Source of the DNA: Elusimicrobiota bacterium
Lineage (GTDB): Bacteria; Elusimicrobiota; Elusimicrobia; Elusimicrobiales; UBA9959
Length of the DNA stretch: 56,010 bases
Assembly: GCA_016234365.1 (NCBI GenBank)
Contig: JACRER010000068.1
Span: 1 to 56,010, forward strand
Direction: 5' to 3'
Below the pieces are notes generated by a model. That model was not told where the DNA came from, made no database searches, and saw only the letters and a list, made by a program, of their open reading frames with translations. A program made the position numbers and the translations under genes. Position 1 is the stretch's first letter, and each line of letters opens with the position of its first letter. Positions 26,138 to 35,095 of the stretch are shown in pieces.

Positions 26138-27439
26138 TTATCCTTCGAGCTCGGACTTGCCGCGCAGTTTGCGGTGGTAGGTCACGCCAAAGCGGTGCGC
26201 CTCGTCGCGCAGCGCCTGTAAAAGGCGCAGGCCGGGGTGCGCGCGGTCCAGCAGCAGCGGGCGCGCGTGGCGGGGGGAGTATATTTCCTCCAGCCGTTTG
26301 GCCAGGCTGATGACGGGGAGTTTTACGCCTTGCGCGGCCAGGGCCTTCATGGCGGCCGCCAGCTGGCCGGGCCCGCCGTCTATGAGCAGCAGGTCCGGCA
26401 GTTCCTCGCCGCGCCGCTTTACCTGCGCCAGGCGGCGCCCCACGATCTCTTCCATCATGGCGAAATCATTGGAGCCTTCCGGCAGGTTCTTGAAATTTAT
26501 CTTGTAGCGGCGGTAATGCGCCGTGTTCTTTTCGCCGTTCACAAAGCAGACGGAGGAGCCCACCGCCTGCCGGCCGAACAGGCTGGAGGTGTCGAAGGCC
26601 TCGATGTGGGCAGGCGGGCGCGGCAGGCCCAGGGCTTGCTTCAGAGCGGTCACGGCGCCCGTGCGGCCTACCGCGTGCTCCAGGAAATCCGGTTCCAGCT
26701 TCCCTATCATCACGCGCTCGGCCATGTGGTCGAACGCTGCCAGGAAGTCGCGGTAGACGGAGGCTTCTTCGTAGCGCAGCGCGGTCGAGGAGGCTTTCAT
26801 CTTCGCCTCGAAGGCTCCGCGCAGCTTCTCGAAGTCCCCGGCCAGGAAATGCGCCACGCGGTCCGCGAGGGCGCCATAATCCGCTTTGGAGATCCGGCCG
26901 GCGCACGGGGCCGTGCATTGGCCGGTGTGGAAATACAGGCAGGCCTTTATCTTCTTTTCATCCAGCGGCCTGGCCAGCGAAAAATCCCAGCGGCAGCGGC
27001 GCAGGTTCAGGAACTTGATGCGCCACAGGTGGGCCAGGAGTTTCTTGAGCGGTTCCGCCTTGGGGTACGGACCGAAATAGGTGCCCCCGCCGCGGACCTT
27101 GCGGCGGGTGTAGACCAGGCGGGGAAAATCCTCTTTCGTGATCTGCAGGTACGGGTAGGACTTGGAATCCTTCCACATCTCGTTGAAGAACGGCTGCAGT
27201 TTGTGGATGAGCTGGCGCTCGGTGAGCAGCGCCTCGCGCTCGCTGGCGCTGGCCACGTAATCTATGCGGCGGATGAGCGCCACCAGGTTGGGGATCTTGC
27301 GGCGGGTGTCGGAATTGCCGTGGAAATACTGCGAAACGCGCTTCTTGAGGCTCTTGGCCTTGCCCACGTAGAGCACGGCGCCGGCGGCGTCGCGCATCAG
27401 GTAGACGCCCGGAGAATCCGGCAGGTGGGAAAGGTCCAT
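26138..27439 (-). CDS. uvrC: UvrC-like excinuclease subunit lacking the HhH domain
   Basis: 433 residues from the ATG at 27439, which overlaps the murJ stop by one base. Domains: GIY-YIG nuclease (DSPGVYLMRD ... LYVGKAKSLKKRV, 8-85), Cys motif (CLYFHTGQCTAPC), UVR helix (residues about 205-245) and RNase H-like nuclease with Asp in EAFDTSS, Asp in LLLIDGGPGQL and His in RDEAHRF. It stops right after KLRGKSELEG, so the tandem helix-hairpin-helix tail of standard, roughly 600-residue UvrC is missing, and the linker between UVR and nuclease is short. It should make the damage incisions with UvrAB; DNA binding may differ. Confidence 0.9.
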   Translation of the reverse strand: MDLSHLPDSPGVYLMRDAAGAVLYVGKAKSLKKRVSQYFHGNSDTRRKIPNLVALIRRIDYVASASEREALLTERQLIHKLQPFFNEMWKDSKSYPYLQITKEDFPRLVYTRRKVRGGGTYFGPYPKAEPLKKLLAHLWRIKFLNLRRCRWDFSLARPLDEKKIKACLYFHTGQCTAPCAGRISKADYGALADRVAHFLAGDFEKLRGAFEAKMKASSTALRYEEASVYRDFLAAFDHMAERVMIGKLEPDFLEHAVGRTGAVTALKQALGLPRPPAHIEAFDTSSLFGRQAVGSSVCFVNGEKNTAHYRRYKINFKNLPEGSNDFAMMEEIVGRRLAQVKRRGEELPDLLLIDGGPGQLAAAMKALAAQGVKLPVISLAKRLEEIYSPRHARPLLLDRAHPGLRLLQALRDEAHRFGVTYHRKLRGKSELEG

Positions 27440-29019
27440 CAGAACTTGCCGCCGGTCAGCAGCCGGCGTTCCTCCACGCGCAGTACGCGCAGCAGGATGA
27501 AGTAGATAACTACCGCGCCCGGGACGGCAGCGGCGGTGACCGCCAGCGGGCCCGCGCCGGCCATGAGCAGGCGGATGCCGGCCGCGGCGCCGGCGGCGGT
27601 ACATGCCGCCACGAGCGGGCGGGCCAGCGGCAGGTCGGACAGCGGATTAAGACCGGAGCGGCGTTTGAGCGTGAGCAGGAAGGCGCTCGCGGCCGCCCAG
27701 GAGCTAAGCGAAGTGGCCAGCATCAGCCCCCCGGCGCCCAGTTCGCGCGAGAGGGGCAGGCACAACGCCGCGTTCAGCGTCAACTGGCACGAGATGATGA
27801 GCATCGGTTCTTTTTGCCGGCCCATGGCGTAAAGCGCGGAGGCGGAGACCTTGTTGAAGCCGTAAGCAGGCAGGCCCAGGGCCAGGCCCGTAAGCGCCTG
27901 GGCCGTGAGCACGCTGTATTCGGGCAGGAACCGGCCGTGTTCGAAGAGCGCGCGGCAGACCGGCAGGGCGGTGGCAGCTATGCCCAGCGCCGCCGGCAGC
28001 ATGATAAGCCAGGAAGCCGAAAGCGCCAGCTTGAGCTGGTGGCGGAAACCTTCCCCGTCGCCGGCGGCCGTGCGGGCCGAAAGTTCCGGCAGGGAGACAG
28101 CGGCGGCGGCCGCGGCAAAGAGCGAGACGGGGAACTGCACCAGGCGGGCGGAATTGTAGATGGCCGTAATGGCGCCCGCAGGCAGGAAGCTGGCGTAGGC
28201 GGTGCTGATGAGCATGGAGAGCTGGTCCTGCGCCAGCGTGAACGCGGCGGGCGCCGCGGCCAGCAGCACCGGCGCCGCGGATAAATTCTTGAGCGGGTTG
28301 GTGAAAGCCAGGCCGTAGCCTTCGCGTTTAAGGGCCGGGAGCAGGGCCAGGACCTGCAGCAGGCCGGAGGCCGAGGCGGCCGCCGCCACCAGGATTATCT
28401 TGCCGCGTTCGTCCAGGCAGGAGAAAAAACCCGAGCGGAAGGCCAGCAGTACCGCTATCACCGACAGCGAGAAGGCGGCCGGGGCCAGCGCCGGCAGGAA
28501 GAACCTGCGCGCGGCGTTGAGCGCGGCCGTGAACAGGGCGGAAGCGTTCACGAACAGCAGGTGCGGCATCAGGGCCGCCATCAGCAGGGCCGTAAGCTCC
28601 AGTTGGCCGGGAGTGCCTTTGAAGCCCCAGGCGGCCAGCGTCACCAGTTCGCGCCGGAAGATCACGCCGCCCAGCCCCACCAGGGCCGAAAGCCAGAAGA
28701 TCACGGTCCAGGCCGAGGAAAAGAACGCCGGCGCCTTGTCCCCGGTGCGGGCCTTCTCCTTTTCCAGCAGGGGGATGAAGACGGCGTTCAAGGCGCCTTC
28801 GCCCACGGTCCGTCTGAAGATGTTCACCAGCCGGAAGGCGGCGTAATAGGCGTCCGCCAGGGCGCCGCCGCCGAAAAAGGCCACCATCAGGGCGTCCCGG
28901 GCGTACCCGAGGACCTTGGTTATAAGGCCGGCCCCGGCCATGCCGGTCAGGCCGCGCGTAAAAGCGCGCGAGGCGCCTTCGGTGGCGTTGGCGGGGGCCG
29001 AATTTGCATTTTCTCCCAT
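27439..29019 (-). CDS. murJ: Lipid II flippase MurJ
   Basis: 526 residues with many hydrophobic helices (about 14). N-terminal MATE/MviN signature (GAGLITKVLGYARDALMVAFFG ... split: ADAYYAAFRLVN, RRTVGEGALNAVFIPL) is typical of MurJ. It flips lipid II across the inner membrane for peptidoglycan synthesis. The C-terminal end overlaps uvrC by one base. It diverges from rpsT with only 22 bases between start codons. Confidence 0.95.
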   Translation of the reverse strand: MGENANSAPANATEGASRAFTRGLTGMAGAGLITKVLGYARDALMVAFFGGGALADAYYAAFRLVNIFRRTVGEGALNAVFIPLLEKEKARTGDKAPAFFSSAWTVIFWLSALVGLGGVIFRRELVTLAAWGFKGTPGQLELTALLMAALMPHLLFVNASALFTAALNAARRFFLPALAPAAFSLSVIAVLLAFRSGFFSCLDERGKIILVAAAASASGLLQVLALLPALKREGYGLAFTNPLKNLSAAPVLLAAAPAAFTLAQDQLSMLISTAYASFLPAGAITAIYNSARLVQFPVSLFAAAAAAVSLPELSARTAAGDGEGFRHQLKLALSASWLIMLPAALGIAATALPVCRALFEHGRFLPEYSVLTAQALTGLALGLPAYGFNKVSASALYAMGRQKEPMLIISCQLTLNAALCLPLSRELGAGGLMLATSLSSWAAASAFLLTLKRRSGLNPLSDLPLARPLVAACTAAGAAAGIRLLMAGAGPLAVTAAAVPGAVVIYFILLRVLRVEERRLLTGGKF

Positions 29020-29032
29020 AGAATGTTAAACT
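29004..29032 (+). promoter_or_regulatory. Putative rpsT promoter, giving a leaderless start
   Basis: TTGCAT (29004-29009) and TAAACT (29027-29032) are 17 bases apart. The -10 ends 9 bases before the ATG at 29042, and no purine-rich ribosome site exists. The -10 hexamer is identical to that of arsR. The promoter overlaps the murJ start. Confidence 0.5.
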
Positions 29033-29041
29033 ATGTCCATT

Positions 29042-29338
29042 ATGGCAAAACTCAAGACCGGAAGACATACCAGCGCTATCAAAGCCTGGCGCAAATCTGA
29101 AAAACTGGCCTCCAAGAACAGGGGCGTAAAGACCAGGATCCACGACGCCGCCAAGGAATTCGGCGCGCTCGTCGGCAAGAAAGACGTGGAGAACGCGCAG
29201 AAGATGCTGCCCAAAGCTTACGCGCTGCTCGATAAAGCCGCTAAGTCCGGCACCATCCACTGGAAAGCGGCCGCCCGCAAAAAGTCGCGTCTGTCTGCCC
29301 GCATCAAGGCGATAGCGCAGAACCCTTCAGTAAAGTAA
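29042..29338 (+). CDS. rpsT: 30S ribosomal protein S20
   Basis: 98 residues, Lys/Ala-rich, with the S20 pattern KTGRHTSAIKAWRKSEK and a C-terminal KAAARKKSRLSARI. The ATG at 29042 (MAKLK) is preferred over the one at 29033 because the promoter's -10 ends at 29032, so a transcript could not include the earlier codon. It binds 16S rRNA in small-subunit assembly. A terminator hairpin follows. Confidence 0.93.
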   Translation: MAKLKTGRHTSAIKAWRKSEKLASKNRGVKTRIHDAAKEFGALVGKKDVENAQKMLPKAYALLDKAAKSGTIHWKAAARKKSRLSARIKAIAQNPSVK

Positions 29339-29361
29339 CTTTCCTTTAAACAGGGAAAGAA

Positions 29362-29398
29362 CGGACCCCGGAGCAATCAGCCGGGGTTCCGCTATTTT
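29362..29398 (+). terminator. Terminator hairpin after rpsT
   Basis: CGG-A-CCCCGG (29362-29371) pairs with CCGGGG-TT-CCG (29381-29390) over a 9-base loop, with one bulge. The tail, CTATTTTG, is only moderately T-rich. It lies against the 3' end of the convergent holA. Confidence 0.6.
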
Positions 29399-30393
29399 GT
29401 CCCGGTGACTTCGTATACCAGCTGGCGCAGCACCAGTTCCGGGTCGCGGCCGGAAGAGGACTTAAGCAGTTCCTCGGCTTCCAGGCAGCGGCGCAGCGAG
29501 CGCAGTAATTTGTCCTCGGTATAGGCGCCCGAGTCGCGCAGCGCGGCGTGGTACTGGCCCGGAGACATGCCGGCCTGGTAAGCCGAAGCCGGGCCGTCCC
29601 CCGCGGCGGAAAGCCGCTTCACCTTCAACATCCGTTCCAGCGCCCGCGAGACCTGCGCCAGCAGGCCCAGCGGTTCGGCGCCGCCTTCCAGCATCTTCTC
29701 CGCCGCGGAGGCGGCGTCGGCCGGGCGCCGGGCGCAGACGGCGTTGGAAAGCTCAAAAGGGTGCTGCGCGCGGGCGAAACCGGCCAGCGCCACGGCGTCC
29801 TCCGCGGTGAACACGCGGTTGAGGCCGGTCATGTAAAGGATTATCTTCTCGGCTTCCCCGTCCAGCGTGAGGGAGTCGGTGCCCAGTAATTCCACCAGCA
29901 GGTCCAGGGCCCCGCCGTCGCTTTTCACGCCTTTGGCCAGCAGCACCGAGTTAAGGTGTTCGGCGGCCTGCTCGGGCGACATGGCCGGGAAATTGACCAG
30001 GGCGCAGTCGCCGGTAAGCGCGCCGGGCAGCGGGTCCTGTTTTTCGCGGGGCCAGTCCGCCAGGAGCAGCAGGCAAGCGCTGGGGCAGGGGTCGGCCAGG
30101 TAGGCCAGCAGGGCCTTCATGGGTTCTTTCTTTATCTTTTCGCAGTGCTTCAGCGCCACAAAGCGCACGTCCGCGAGCATCGGGGAAGTGCGCGCCTCGT
30201 CCAGGACCTGGTCCATGTCCGCGGTCTGCGCGTCGCGCACGGAGAAGTTGAAGGATTCCGGCTTGAAAATGGCCGCAAGGCGGCGCAGGGCCGCCTCTTT
30301 CATGGCGGTTTCCTCGCCGGCCAGGTAATATACAGGCCGTGTCTTTTTTTTAGCCCATTCTTCGCCCAGGGCTTTGGGGTAAAGGTTGGGCAT
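29392..30393 (-). CDS. holA: DNA polymerase III subunit delta
   Basis: 333 residues, the usual length. The N-terminal domain has the YYLAGEE P-loop-like entry, then LLLLADWPREK and the conserved helical segment (FELSNAVCARR ... LGLLAQVSRALERMLKVKRL) of the clamp-loader delta subunit. Delta opens the beta clamp during loading. It starts three bases after the lptE stop, at the end of the hsp20-like/leuS/lptE/holA operon. Confidence 0.9.
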   Translation of the reverse strand: MPNLYPKALGEEWAKKKTRPVYYLAGEETAMKEAALRRLAAIFKPESFNFSVRDAQTADMDQVLDEARTSPMLADVRFVALKHCEKIKKEPMKALLAYLADPCPSACLLLLADWPREKQDPLPGALTGDCALVNFPAMSPEQAAEHLNSVLLAKGVKSDGGALDLLVELLGTDSLTLDGEAEKIILYMTGLNRVFTAEDAVALAGFARAQHPFELSNAVCARRPADAASAAEKMLEGGAEPLGLLAQVSRALERMLKVKRLSAAGDGPASAYQAGMSPGQYHAALRDSGAYTEDKLLRSLRRCLEAEELLKSSSGRDPELVLRQLVYEVTGTK

Positions 30394-30396
30394 CGC

Positions 30397-30990
30397 TCAG
30401 GGTGCCGTGGGGGCCGGGGCAGGCGCGGGAGGAGGTTCGTTGGACGGGACCTTCTTGGAAGAGGTGCTGGATACCGAGCCGAACCCCTGCACGGTGCGCA
30501 GAACTATGTCCTTGGACAGGATCTCCCACAAGGCTTCCCGGGCCTGCTCTTCGGTCATGCCGCCGGGCAGGTTGGCCGCGGAATACATCTTGGTCACCTG
30601 CAGGGCCGGTTCCTCCCAGAGGTAGCGGTTATATTCCTTGTCCAGCAGCCGCACGGCCGCTATGACGTTGAGTTTGTAGAGCGTGGGCACCATGTTCACG
30701 TCGTACTGCACCGGGGTGAGGATGTAGTGGCTGATCTCGCCCACCACCACGCCCTGCGCGGCGTTATCCGGCGACACGGTGTATTCGCCGTTCTTAAGGA
30801 ACTCGTCCACTACCTTGAGGGTGATCTTTTCCTCCAGGCCGAACTGCTGCGTCTTGTTGGCGAACGGGCGCACGGCGATGCGCTTGATGTATTGCGGCAG
30901 TTTCTGCGCCGCCGGCTTGTAGATGATATCCGAAGAGCCGCCGCAGGCCGCCAGCCCCAGCACCGCCGCTATCAGCAATAGTTTCTTCAT
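30397..30990 (-). CDS. lptE: LPS-assembly lipoprotein LptE
   Basis: 197 residues from the ATG at 30990 (AGGGGG 6 bases upstream); an ATG at 31005 overlapping leuS is less likely. Lipoprotein signal MKKLLLIAAVLGLAACGG with lipobox LAAC, so it is anchored in the outer membrane. The LptE core follows (IAVRPFANKTQQFGLEEKI ... GEISHYILTPVQYD). In known systems LptE plugs LptD during LPS export. The Pro/Ala-rich tail (PPPAPAPAPTAP) is unusual. The order leuS-lptE-holA is known in several phyla. Confidence 0.88.
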   Translation of the reverse strand: MKKLLLIAAVLGLAACGGSSDIIYKPAAQKLPQYIKRIAVRPFANKTQQFGLEEKITLKVVDEFLKNGEYTVSPDNAAQGVVVGEISHYILTPVQYDVNMVPTLYKLNVIAAVRLLDKEYNRYLWEEPALQVTKMYSAANLPGGMTEEQAREALWEILSKDIVLRTVQGFGSVSSTSSKKVPSNEPPPAPAPAPTAP

Positions 30991-31001
30991 GTTACCCCCT
31001 G

Positions 31002-33518
31002 TCATTTTACTACGATGCTAACCAGCCGCCCCGGCACCACGATCACCTTTACGATGGTCTTCCCCGCGGTGTGCGGGGCCGCTTTCTCCAGCGCCAGGCG
31101 CTTTATCTCGTCCTGCGGCGTGGTTTCTTTCACGCTCAGGCGTTCCTTGATCTTGCCGTTCACCTGCACCGGTATCTCTATGTCGCGCGACGCGATGACC
31201 GACTTGTCGGCCGCGGGCCAGGGGCGCTTCATCAGCGTGCCTTCCCCGCCGGCCATCTCCCACATTTCGTCCGCTATGTGCGGCGCGAACGGGTGCAGCA
31301 GCGTTATGAAAGTCTCAAAGTCCTCGCGCGAGGTCTCTTTCCGCTCGGTCAGGCTGTTGAGGTAGATCATCAGCGCGGAGATGGCGGTGTTGAACTTGAG
31401 GGTCTCGATGTCCGTGCCCACCTTCTCAATGGTCTGGTGGCGGAGTATCAGGTCCTGGCCGGCGGCTTTGGCGTCCGTCAGGGCGCCGTGGCGCTCCACG
31501 CCCCAGGCGTAGGCGCGCTTGAGGAAGCGGTACACGCCCTCTATGCCGCGCACGTTCCAGGGTTTTGAGTCCTCCAGCGGGCCCATGAACATCTCGTACA
31601 GGCGGAACGCGTCGGCCCCGTAGCGCTCGTAGATCTCGTCGGGGTTTATCACGTTCTTCTTGGACTTGGACATCTTTTCCACCATGGGCTTAAGCGTCTC
31701 GCCCTCGGAGGTCTTCGCGGAGCCGTCCTCGGCTATGTCCAGTTCCTTGTACGGGCGGTATACGCCCTTGCCGTCGCGGTAGGCGTAGGAAAGTATCATG
31801 CCCTGGTGTACGAGCTTTTTAAAAGGCTCCTTGGTGGAGACATAGCCCAGGTCGAACAGTACCTTGTGCCAGAAGCGCGCGTAGAGCAGGTGCAGCACGG
31901 CGTGCTCGTCGCCGCCTATGTAGAGGTCCACCGGCATCCAGGCCTTCTCGAGTTCTTTGTCCACGAAGGCGCCGGGGTTCTTGGGATCTATGAAACGCAG
32001 GTAGTACCAGCAGGAGCCGCCCCACTGCGGCATGGTGTTGGTTTCGCGCTTGGCCGCTCCGCCGCAGGCGGGGCACTTGGTGTTGACCCAGGAATCTATC
32101 GCGGCCAGGGGGGATTCCCCTGTGCCGGTAGGCTGGTACTTCTCCACTTCGGGCAGCACCACGGGCAGGTCGCTCTCCGCAACGGGCACGGCGCCGCACT
32201 TGGGGCAGTGCACTATCGGTATGGGTTCGCCCCAGTAGCGCTGGCGGGAGAACACCCAGTCGCGCAGCTTAAAATTCACCTTGGCGCGGCCTATGCCTTT
32301 CTCGCCCAGCCAGGCGGTGATCTTCTTTTTGGCTTCCGGCGTGGGCAGGCCGTCTATGATGCCGGAATTAATTGAAGTACCATCGCCGCAAAAAGCGCCT
32401 TCGCCTTTCCAGTCGGCCGGGGCTTTTAGGACTTCTATTATTTTGAGGCCGAATTTTACGGCGAATTCGTGGTCGCGGTCGTCGTGCGCGGGCACGGCCA
32501 TGATGGCGCCGGTGCCGTAGGTGGTCAGCACGTAGTCGGCCGTCCAGATGGGCAGCTTCTCGCCGTTGACGGGGTTGACCGCGTAGGCGCCGGTGAACAC
32601 CCCGGTCTTGTCCTTGGCGAGCTCGGTGCGCTCCAGGTCGCTCTTGTTGCCGGCGGCGGCCACGTAGGCCTCCACGGCGGCTTTCTGCCCGGGCGAGGCC
32701 AGCTTGAGCGTCAGCGGGTGCTCGGGGGCGAGCACCATGTACGTGGCGCCGTAAAGGGTGTCCGGGCGGGTGGTGAACACGGTCAGCTTGCTCCCGTCGG
32801 GCAGGGCGAAGTCCACTTCGGCGCCTTCGGAGCGGCCTATCCAGTTCTCCTGCATAAGGCGGGTGGACTGCGGCCATTGCGTGCCTACAAGATCTTCCAG
32901 CAGCCGGTCCCCGTAGGCTGTGATCTTGAGCATCCACTGTTTGAGATTCTTCTTTTCTATCGGGGTCTCGCAGCGGTCGCACTTGCCCTGGAAGACCTCT
33001 TCGTTGGCCAGGCCGGTCTTGCACTTGGGGCACCAGTTTATAGGCCGGGTGTCCTCGTAGGCCAGGCCCTTTTTGAAAAGCTGCAGAAAAACCCACTGCG
33101 TCCATTTGTAATAGGCGGGGTCCGTGGTGTTTATCTCGCGGTCCCAGTCGTAGCTGAAGCCGAGCGAGTCTATCTGGCGTTTGAAAGTGGCGCAGTTCTT
33201 TTCCGTGGTCACGCGCGGGTGCACGCCGGTGGAGATGGCGTAGTTCTCGGCGGGCAGGCCGAAGGCGTCCCAGCCCATGGGATGCAGCACCTCGAAGCCC
33301 TTCATGCGCTTGTAGCGGCACAGGATGTCGGTGGCGGTATAGCCTTCCGGGTGGCCCACATGCAGGCCGTCTCCCGACGGGTAGGGGAACATATCGAGGC
33401 AGTAAAATTTGGGTTTGCCGGGCAGCCGGGCGGTCTTAAAGGCGCCGGAGTCCTTCCAGCGTTTCTGCTGGCGGGCGTCTATCTCCTGGAAAGTGCGGGA
33501 GTTGGTCTCGGTGTTCAC
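31002..33518 (-). CDS. leuS: Leucyl-tRNA synthetase
   Basis: 838 residues from a GTG start overlapping the upstream stop (GTGA). The class I motifs are present: HVGHP in the HIGH position and KMSKSKKN near residue 610. The editing domain carries [13 protein letters not shown], and Zn-type Cys clusters are seen (CPKCKTG ... CDRC; CPKCGA). It charges tRNA-Leu in the cytoplasm. Length is normal. Confidence 0.97.
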   Translation of the reverse strand: MNTETNSRTFQEIDARQQKRWKDSGAFKTARLPGKPKFYCLDMFPYPSGDGLHVGHPEGYTATDILCRYKRMKGFEVLHPMGWDAFGLPAENYAISTGVHPRVTTEKNCATFKRQIDSLGFSYDWDREINTTDPAYYKWTQWVFLQLFKKGLAYEDTRPINWCPKCKTGLANEEVFQGKCDRCETPIEKKNLKQWMLKITAYGDRLLEDLVGTQWPQSTRLMQENWIGRSEGAEVDFALPDGSKLTVFTTRPDTLYGATYMVLAPEHPLTLKLASPGQKAAVEAYVAAAGNKSDLERTELAKDKTGVFTGAYAVNPVNGEKLPIWTADYVLTTYGTGAIMAVPAHDDRDHEFAVKFGLKIIEVLKAPADWKGEGAFCGDGTSINSGIIDGLPTPEAKKKITAWLGEKGIGRAKVNFKLRDWVFSRQRYWGEPIPIVHCPKCGAVPVAESDLPVVLPEVEKYQPTGTGESPLAAIDSWVNTKCPACGGAAKRETNTMPQWGGSCWYYLRFIDPKNPGAFVDKELEKAWMPVDLYIGGDEHAVLHLLYARFWHKVLFDLGYVSTKEPFKKLVHQGMILSYAYRDGKGVYRPYKELDIAEDGSAKTSEGETLKPMVEKMSKSKKNVINPDEIYERYGADAFRLYEMFMGPLEDSKPWNVRGIEGVYRFLKRAYAWGVERHGALTDAKAAGQDLILRHQTIEKVGTDIETLKFNTAISALMIYLNSLTERKETSREDFETFITLLHPFAPHIADEMWEMAGGEGTLMKRPWPAADKSVIASRDIEIPVQVNGKIKERLSVKETTPQDEIKRLALEKAAPHTAGKTIVKVIVVPGRLVSIVVK

Positions 33519-34180
33519 TTTGAAGCCTCCGGGCGTTTGGCGCCCTTTTTAAGCCTGTCGAAAATTATGCTGACGCGGCCGTTGGCCGCGCTGACGCGGT
33601 ACGTGGCGGGGTTGGCGCCCCTGGGTACGGCCATGGCCCGGCGCTGCGTGCGCGCGAAAGAGGAGGAGGACACACTGCCGTCGGCGGCGGTCTCCTGCCG
33701 GGTCTCGCGGCGGGTGTAGCTCATCTTTATGAGTTTTCCGGCTATGTTGACCTTCATGGAGTCTTCGGCGTCCTTCGGCGCGTCCAGGTTCACGGTTACG
33801 TGTTCGTCGTCGGAGACCACTTCGGGGTTGAGGTCGGAGGGGGAGAGCTTTTTGCCCATCCACTTGCCGTAAGGCTCGTTGAACTTTTTGCCCTTGTCGC
33901 CCAGGCGCGCGTTCACGCGCTGCTGCACTTTCTCCAGGTCCCCTATGGGGTCCTGGGAGCCGGAAAAGAAAGACGGCCCGAAGATGGAGTCGAAATCCTC
34001 GGCCGTGACCGGCTTGTCGGAATCCAGTTTGGAGGCGATGTTGCCTATCCAGCCGTCCACGTTCTTAAGCAGGTCCTGGCCCAGCTGCTCGGAGTCCGGC
34101 TGGGAGGGGGCCTGTTCTTGCGCTAAAACGGGAACTGCCGCGAAGACGGCCAGCAAGGCCGCCAGGGTGCGGTGGGTCAT
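33515..34180 (-). CDS. Secreted Hsp20/alpha-crystallin-like protein
   Basis: 221 residues with an N-terminal signal peptide ([21 protein letters not shown]). The region 110-215 has the strand pattern of an alpha-crystallin domain: [13 protein letters not shown], a central TRRET/ARTQRR segment, and near the end [24 protein letters not shown], similar to the LPxGVDxxxxxAxxxNGVLxI signature of small heat-shock proteins. A periplasmic holdase is inferred. AAGGG lies 5 bases before the ATG. It is the first gene of the operon with leuS, lptE and holA. Confidence 0.6.
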   Translation of the reverse strand: MTHRTLAALLAVFAAVPVLAQEQAPSQPDSEQLGQDLLKNVDGWIGNIASKLDSDKPVTAEDFDSIFGPSFFSGSQDPIGDLEKVQQRVNARLGDKGKKFNEPYGKWMGKKLSPSDLNPEVVSDDEHVTVNLDAPKDAEDSMKVNIAGKLIKMSYTRRETRQETAADGSVSSSSFARTQRRAMAVPRGANPATYRVSAANGRVSIIFDRLKKGAKRPEASK

Positions 34181-34229
34181 AATTACCCTTATTTTATCAA
34201 ATTAGCCGCCCACCGGGGGCCTCTGGACC

Positions 34230-34313
34230 CTTGGCCGCCTGATACGCATAGCGCCTGATGCGGCACCGCCAGAGGCTTGGCCGCTTGATGAGCATAGCTC
34301 CTGATGCGGCACC
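34230..34313. repeat. Two 38-bp direct repeats, each able to form a hairpin
   Basis: Copies at 34230-34267 and 34276-34313 match at 34 of 38 positions. Each contains CGCAT/ATGCG or GCAT/ATGC arms around AGC-CCTG. Copy one is enclosed by GCCTCTGG (34219-34226) and CCAGAGGC (34269-34276). They lie between two divergent operons, like REP elements. Confidence 0.7.
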
Positions 34314-34322
34314 TTTGGGCCC

Positions 34323-34352
34323 TTGACAACTAGTTTAGTATATCCTAAACTA
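34323..34352 (+). promoter_or_regulatory. arsR promoter with perfect palindromic operator
   Basis: TTGACA (34323-34328), a 17-base spacer and TAAACT (34346-34351). The palindrome TAGTTTAG (34331-34338) / CTAAACTA (34345-34352), 6-base spacer, fills the gap between the hexamers and overlaps the -10. This is the classical position for an autoregulating ArsR repressor. The ATG at 34359 is only 7 bases after the -10. Confidence 0.8.
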
Positions 34353-34358
34353 CTATAC

Positions 34359-34661
34359 ATGAATAAAGCCATGCTTTCCAAGGCCGAGGGGATAGCCGGC
34401 ATGCTCTCGTGCATCGCCCATCCCTCCCGCCTCATGATAATTTGTATGCTGTTGAAGAGGGAAATGTTCGTGCACGAGCTTATAGAGAAGCTGGGCACGA
34501 GCAAGGGGAACATCTCGCAGCATCTGCGCGTCCTTGCCGACCGCGGGCTTATTCAAAAGCGCCGCGACGGCAACCGCATCTTCTATAGCATCAAAGACCC
34601 CCGCCTGGAGGACCTTATCTCCAGGATCAAGAAGCTTTATTGCCCCAATTTTGAACTTTAG
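34359..34661 (+). CDS. ArsR-family transcriptional regulator
   Basis: 100 residues from the ATG at 34359; an ATG at 34371 is the alternative. Winged helix with recognition segment KLGTSKGNISQHLRVLADRG and wing KRRDGNRIFYSI. Cysteines at 18, 29 and 95 could sense metals, arsenite or persulfide; the C-terminal YCPNFEL is notable. The next genes are all linked to sulfane sulfur, so a BigR/SqrR-like persulfide sensor is the favoured guess, but the exact cysteine pair of those proteins cannot be matched by eye. It probably represses its own promoter through the adjacent palindrome. Confidence 0.9.
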   Translation: MNKAMLSKAEGIAGMLSCIAHPSRLMIICMLLKREMFVHELIEKLGTSKGNISQHLRVLADRGLIQKRRDGNRIFYSIKDPRLEDLISRIKKLYCPNFEL

Positions 34662-34681
34662 ACCGCAGACTGGAGGATACT

Positions 34682-34927
34682 ATGGACCTTAGCCAGATAA
34701 AAGCAGCTAAAGTAGTGGACGCCCGCTCAATGGCCTGCCCGGGCCCGCTTCTTGAAGCCAAGAAGGGAATAGCCGGCGTGCCGGTGGGCGGCATACTCGA
34801 AATTCAGTCGGGCGACAAGGGCAGCCGCGAGGACATCCCGGCCTGGTGCGGCAAGTCCGGCCACGAGTACCTGGGCGTGCTGGAGCGCGACGGTTACGAC
34901 AGCCTCTTCGTCACCCGCAAGAAGTAA
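34682..34927 (+). CDS. tusA: TusA/SirA-family sulfurtransferase
   Basis: 81 residues, GGAGG site just before the ATG. The TusA motif ACPGPLLEAK has the persulfide-carrying cysteine at 19. The C-terminal half (DIPAWCGKSGHEYLGV) fits the family and has a second Cys. TusA-like proteins hand sulfane sulfur to DsrE-type partners, and a DsrE2 gene lies further on in this operon. 20 bases separate it from arsR. Confidence 0.93.
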   Translation: MDLSQIKAAKVVDARSMACPGPLLEAKKGIAGVPVGGILEIQSGDKGSREDIPAWCGKSGHEYLGVLERDGYDSLFVTRKK

Positions 34928-34938
34928 CCGGTAGTGGC

Positions 34939-35095
34939 GGGCCCGGCGAGGGGCATGGGCCCGTCGGGCACGCTGTCGGCCACACCGTGGCCGCGCTGCC
35001 GCTCGGGCAAGAAAGTGTCGCTTCGCTCCACGCGGCGCTTACGCAAGCCTCGCCCTGCGCGAGCACCCGCCGAACCCATACCCCTCACCGGGCCC
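34939..35095. repeat. Long-stem structured element between tusA and the MvhD-like gene
   Basis: Two 21-base arms (34939-34959 and 35075-35095) are complementary at 19 positions. The 115-base interior is GC-rich and includes a perfect 7-bp hairpin, CGGCCAC-ACC-GTGGCCG (34977-34993). No gene is seen. It could act on mRNA stability or translation, or be an immobile palindromic repeat. Confidence 0.65.
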
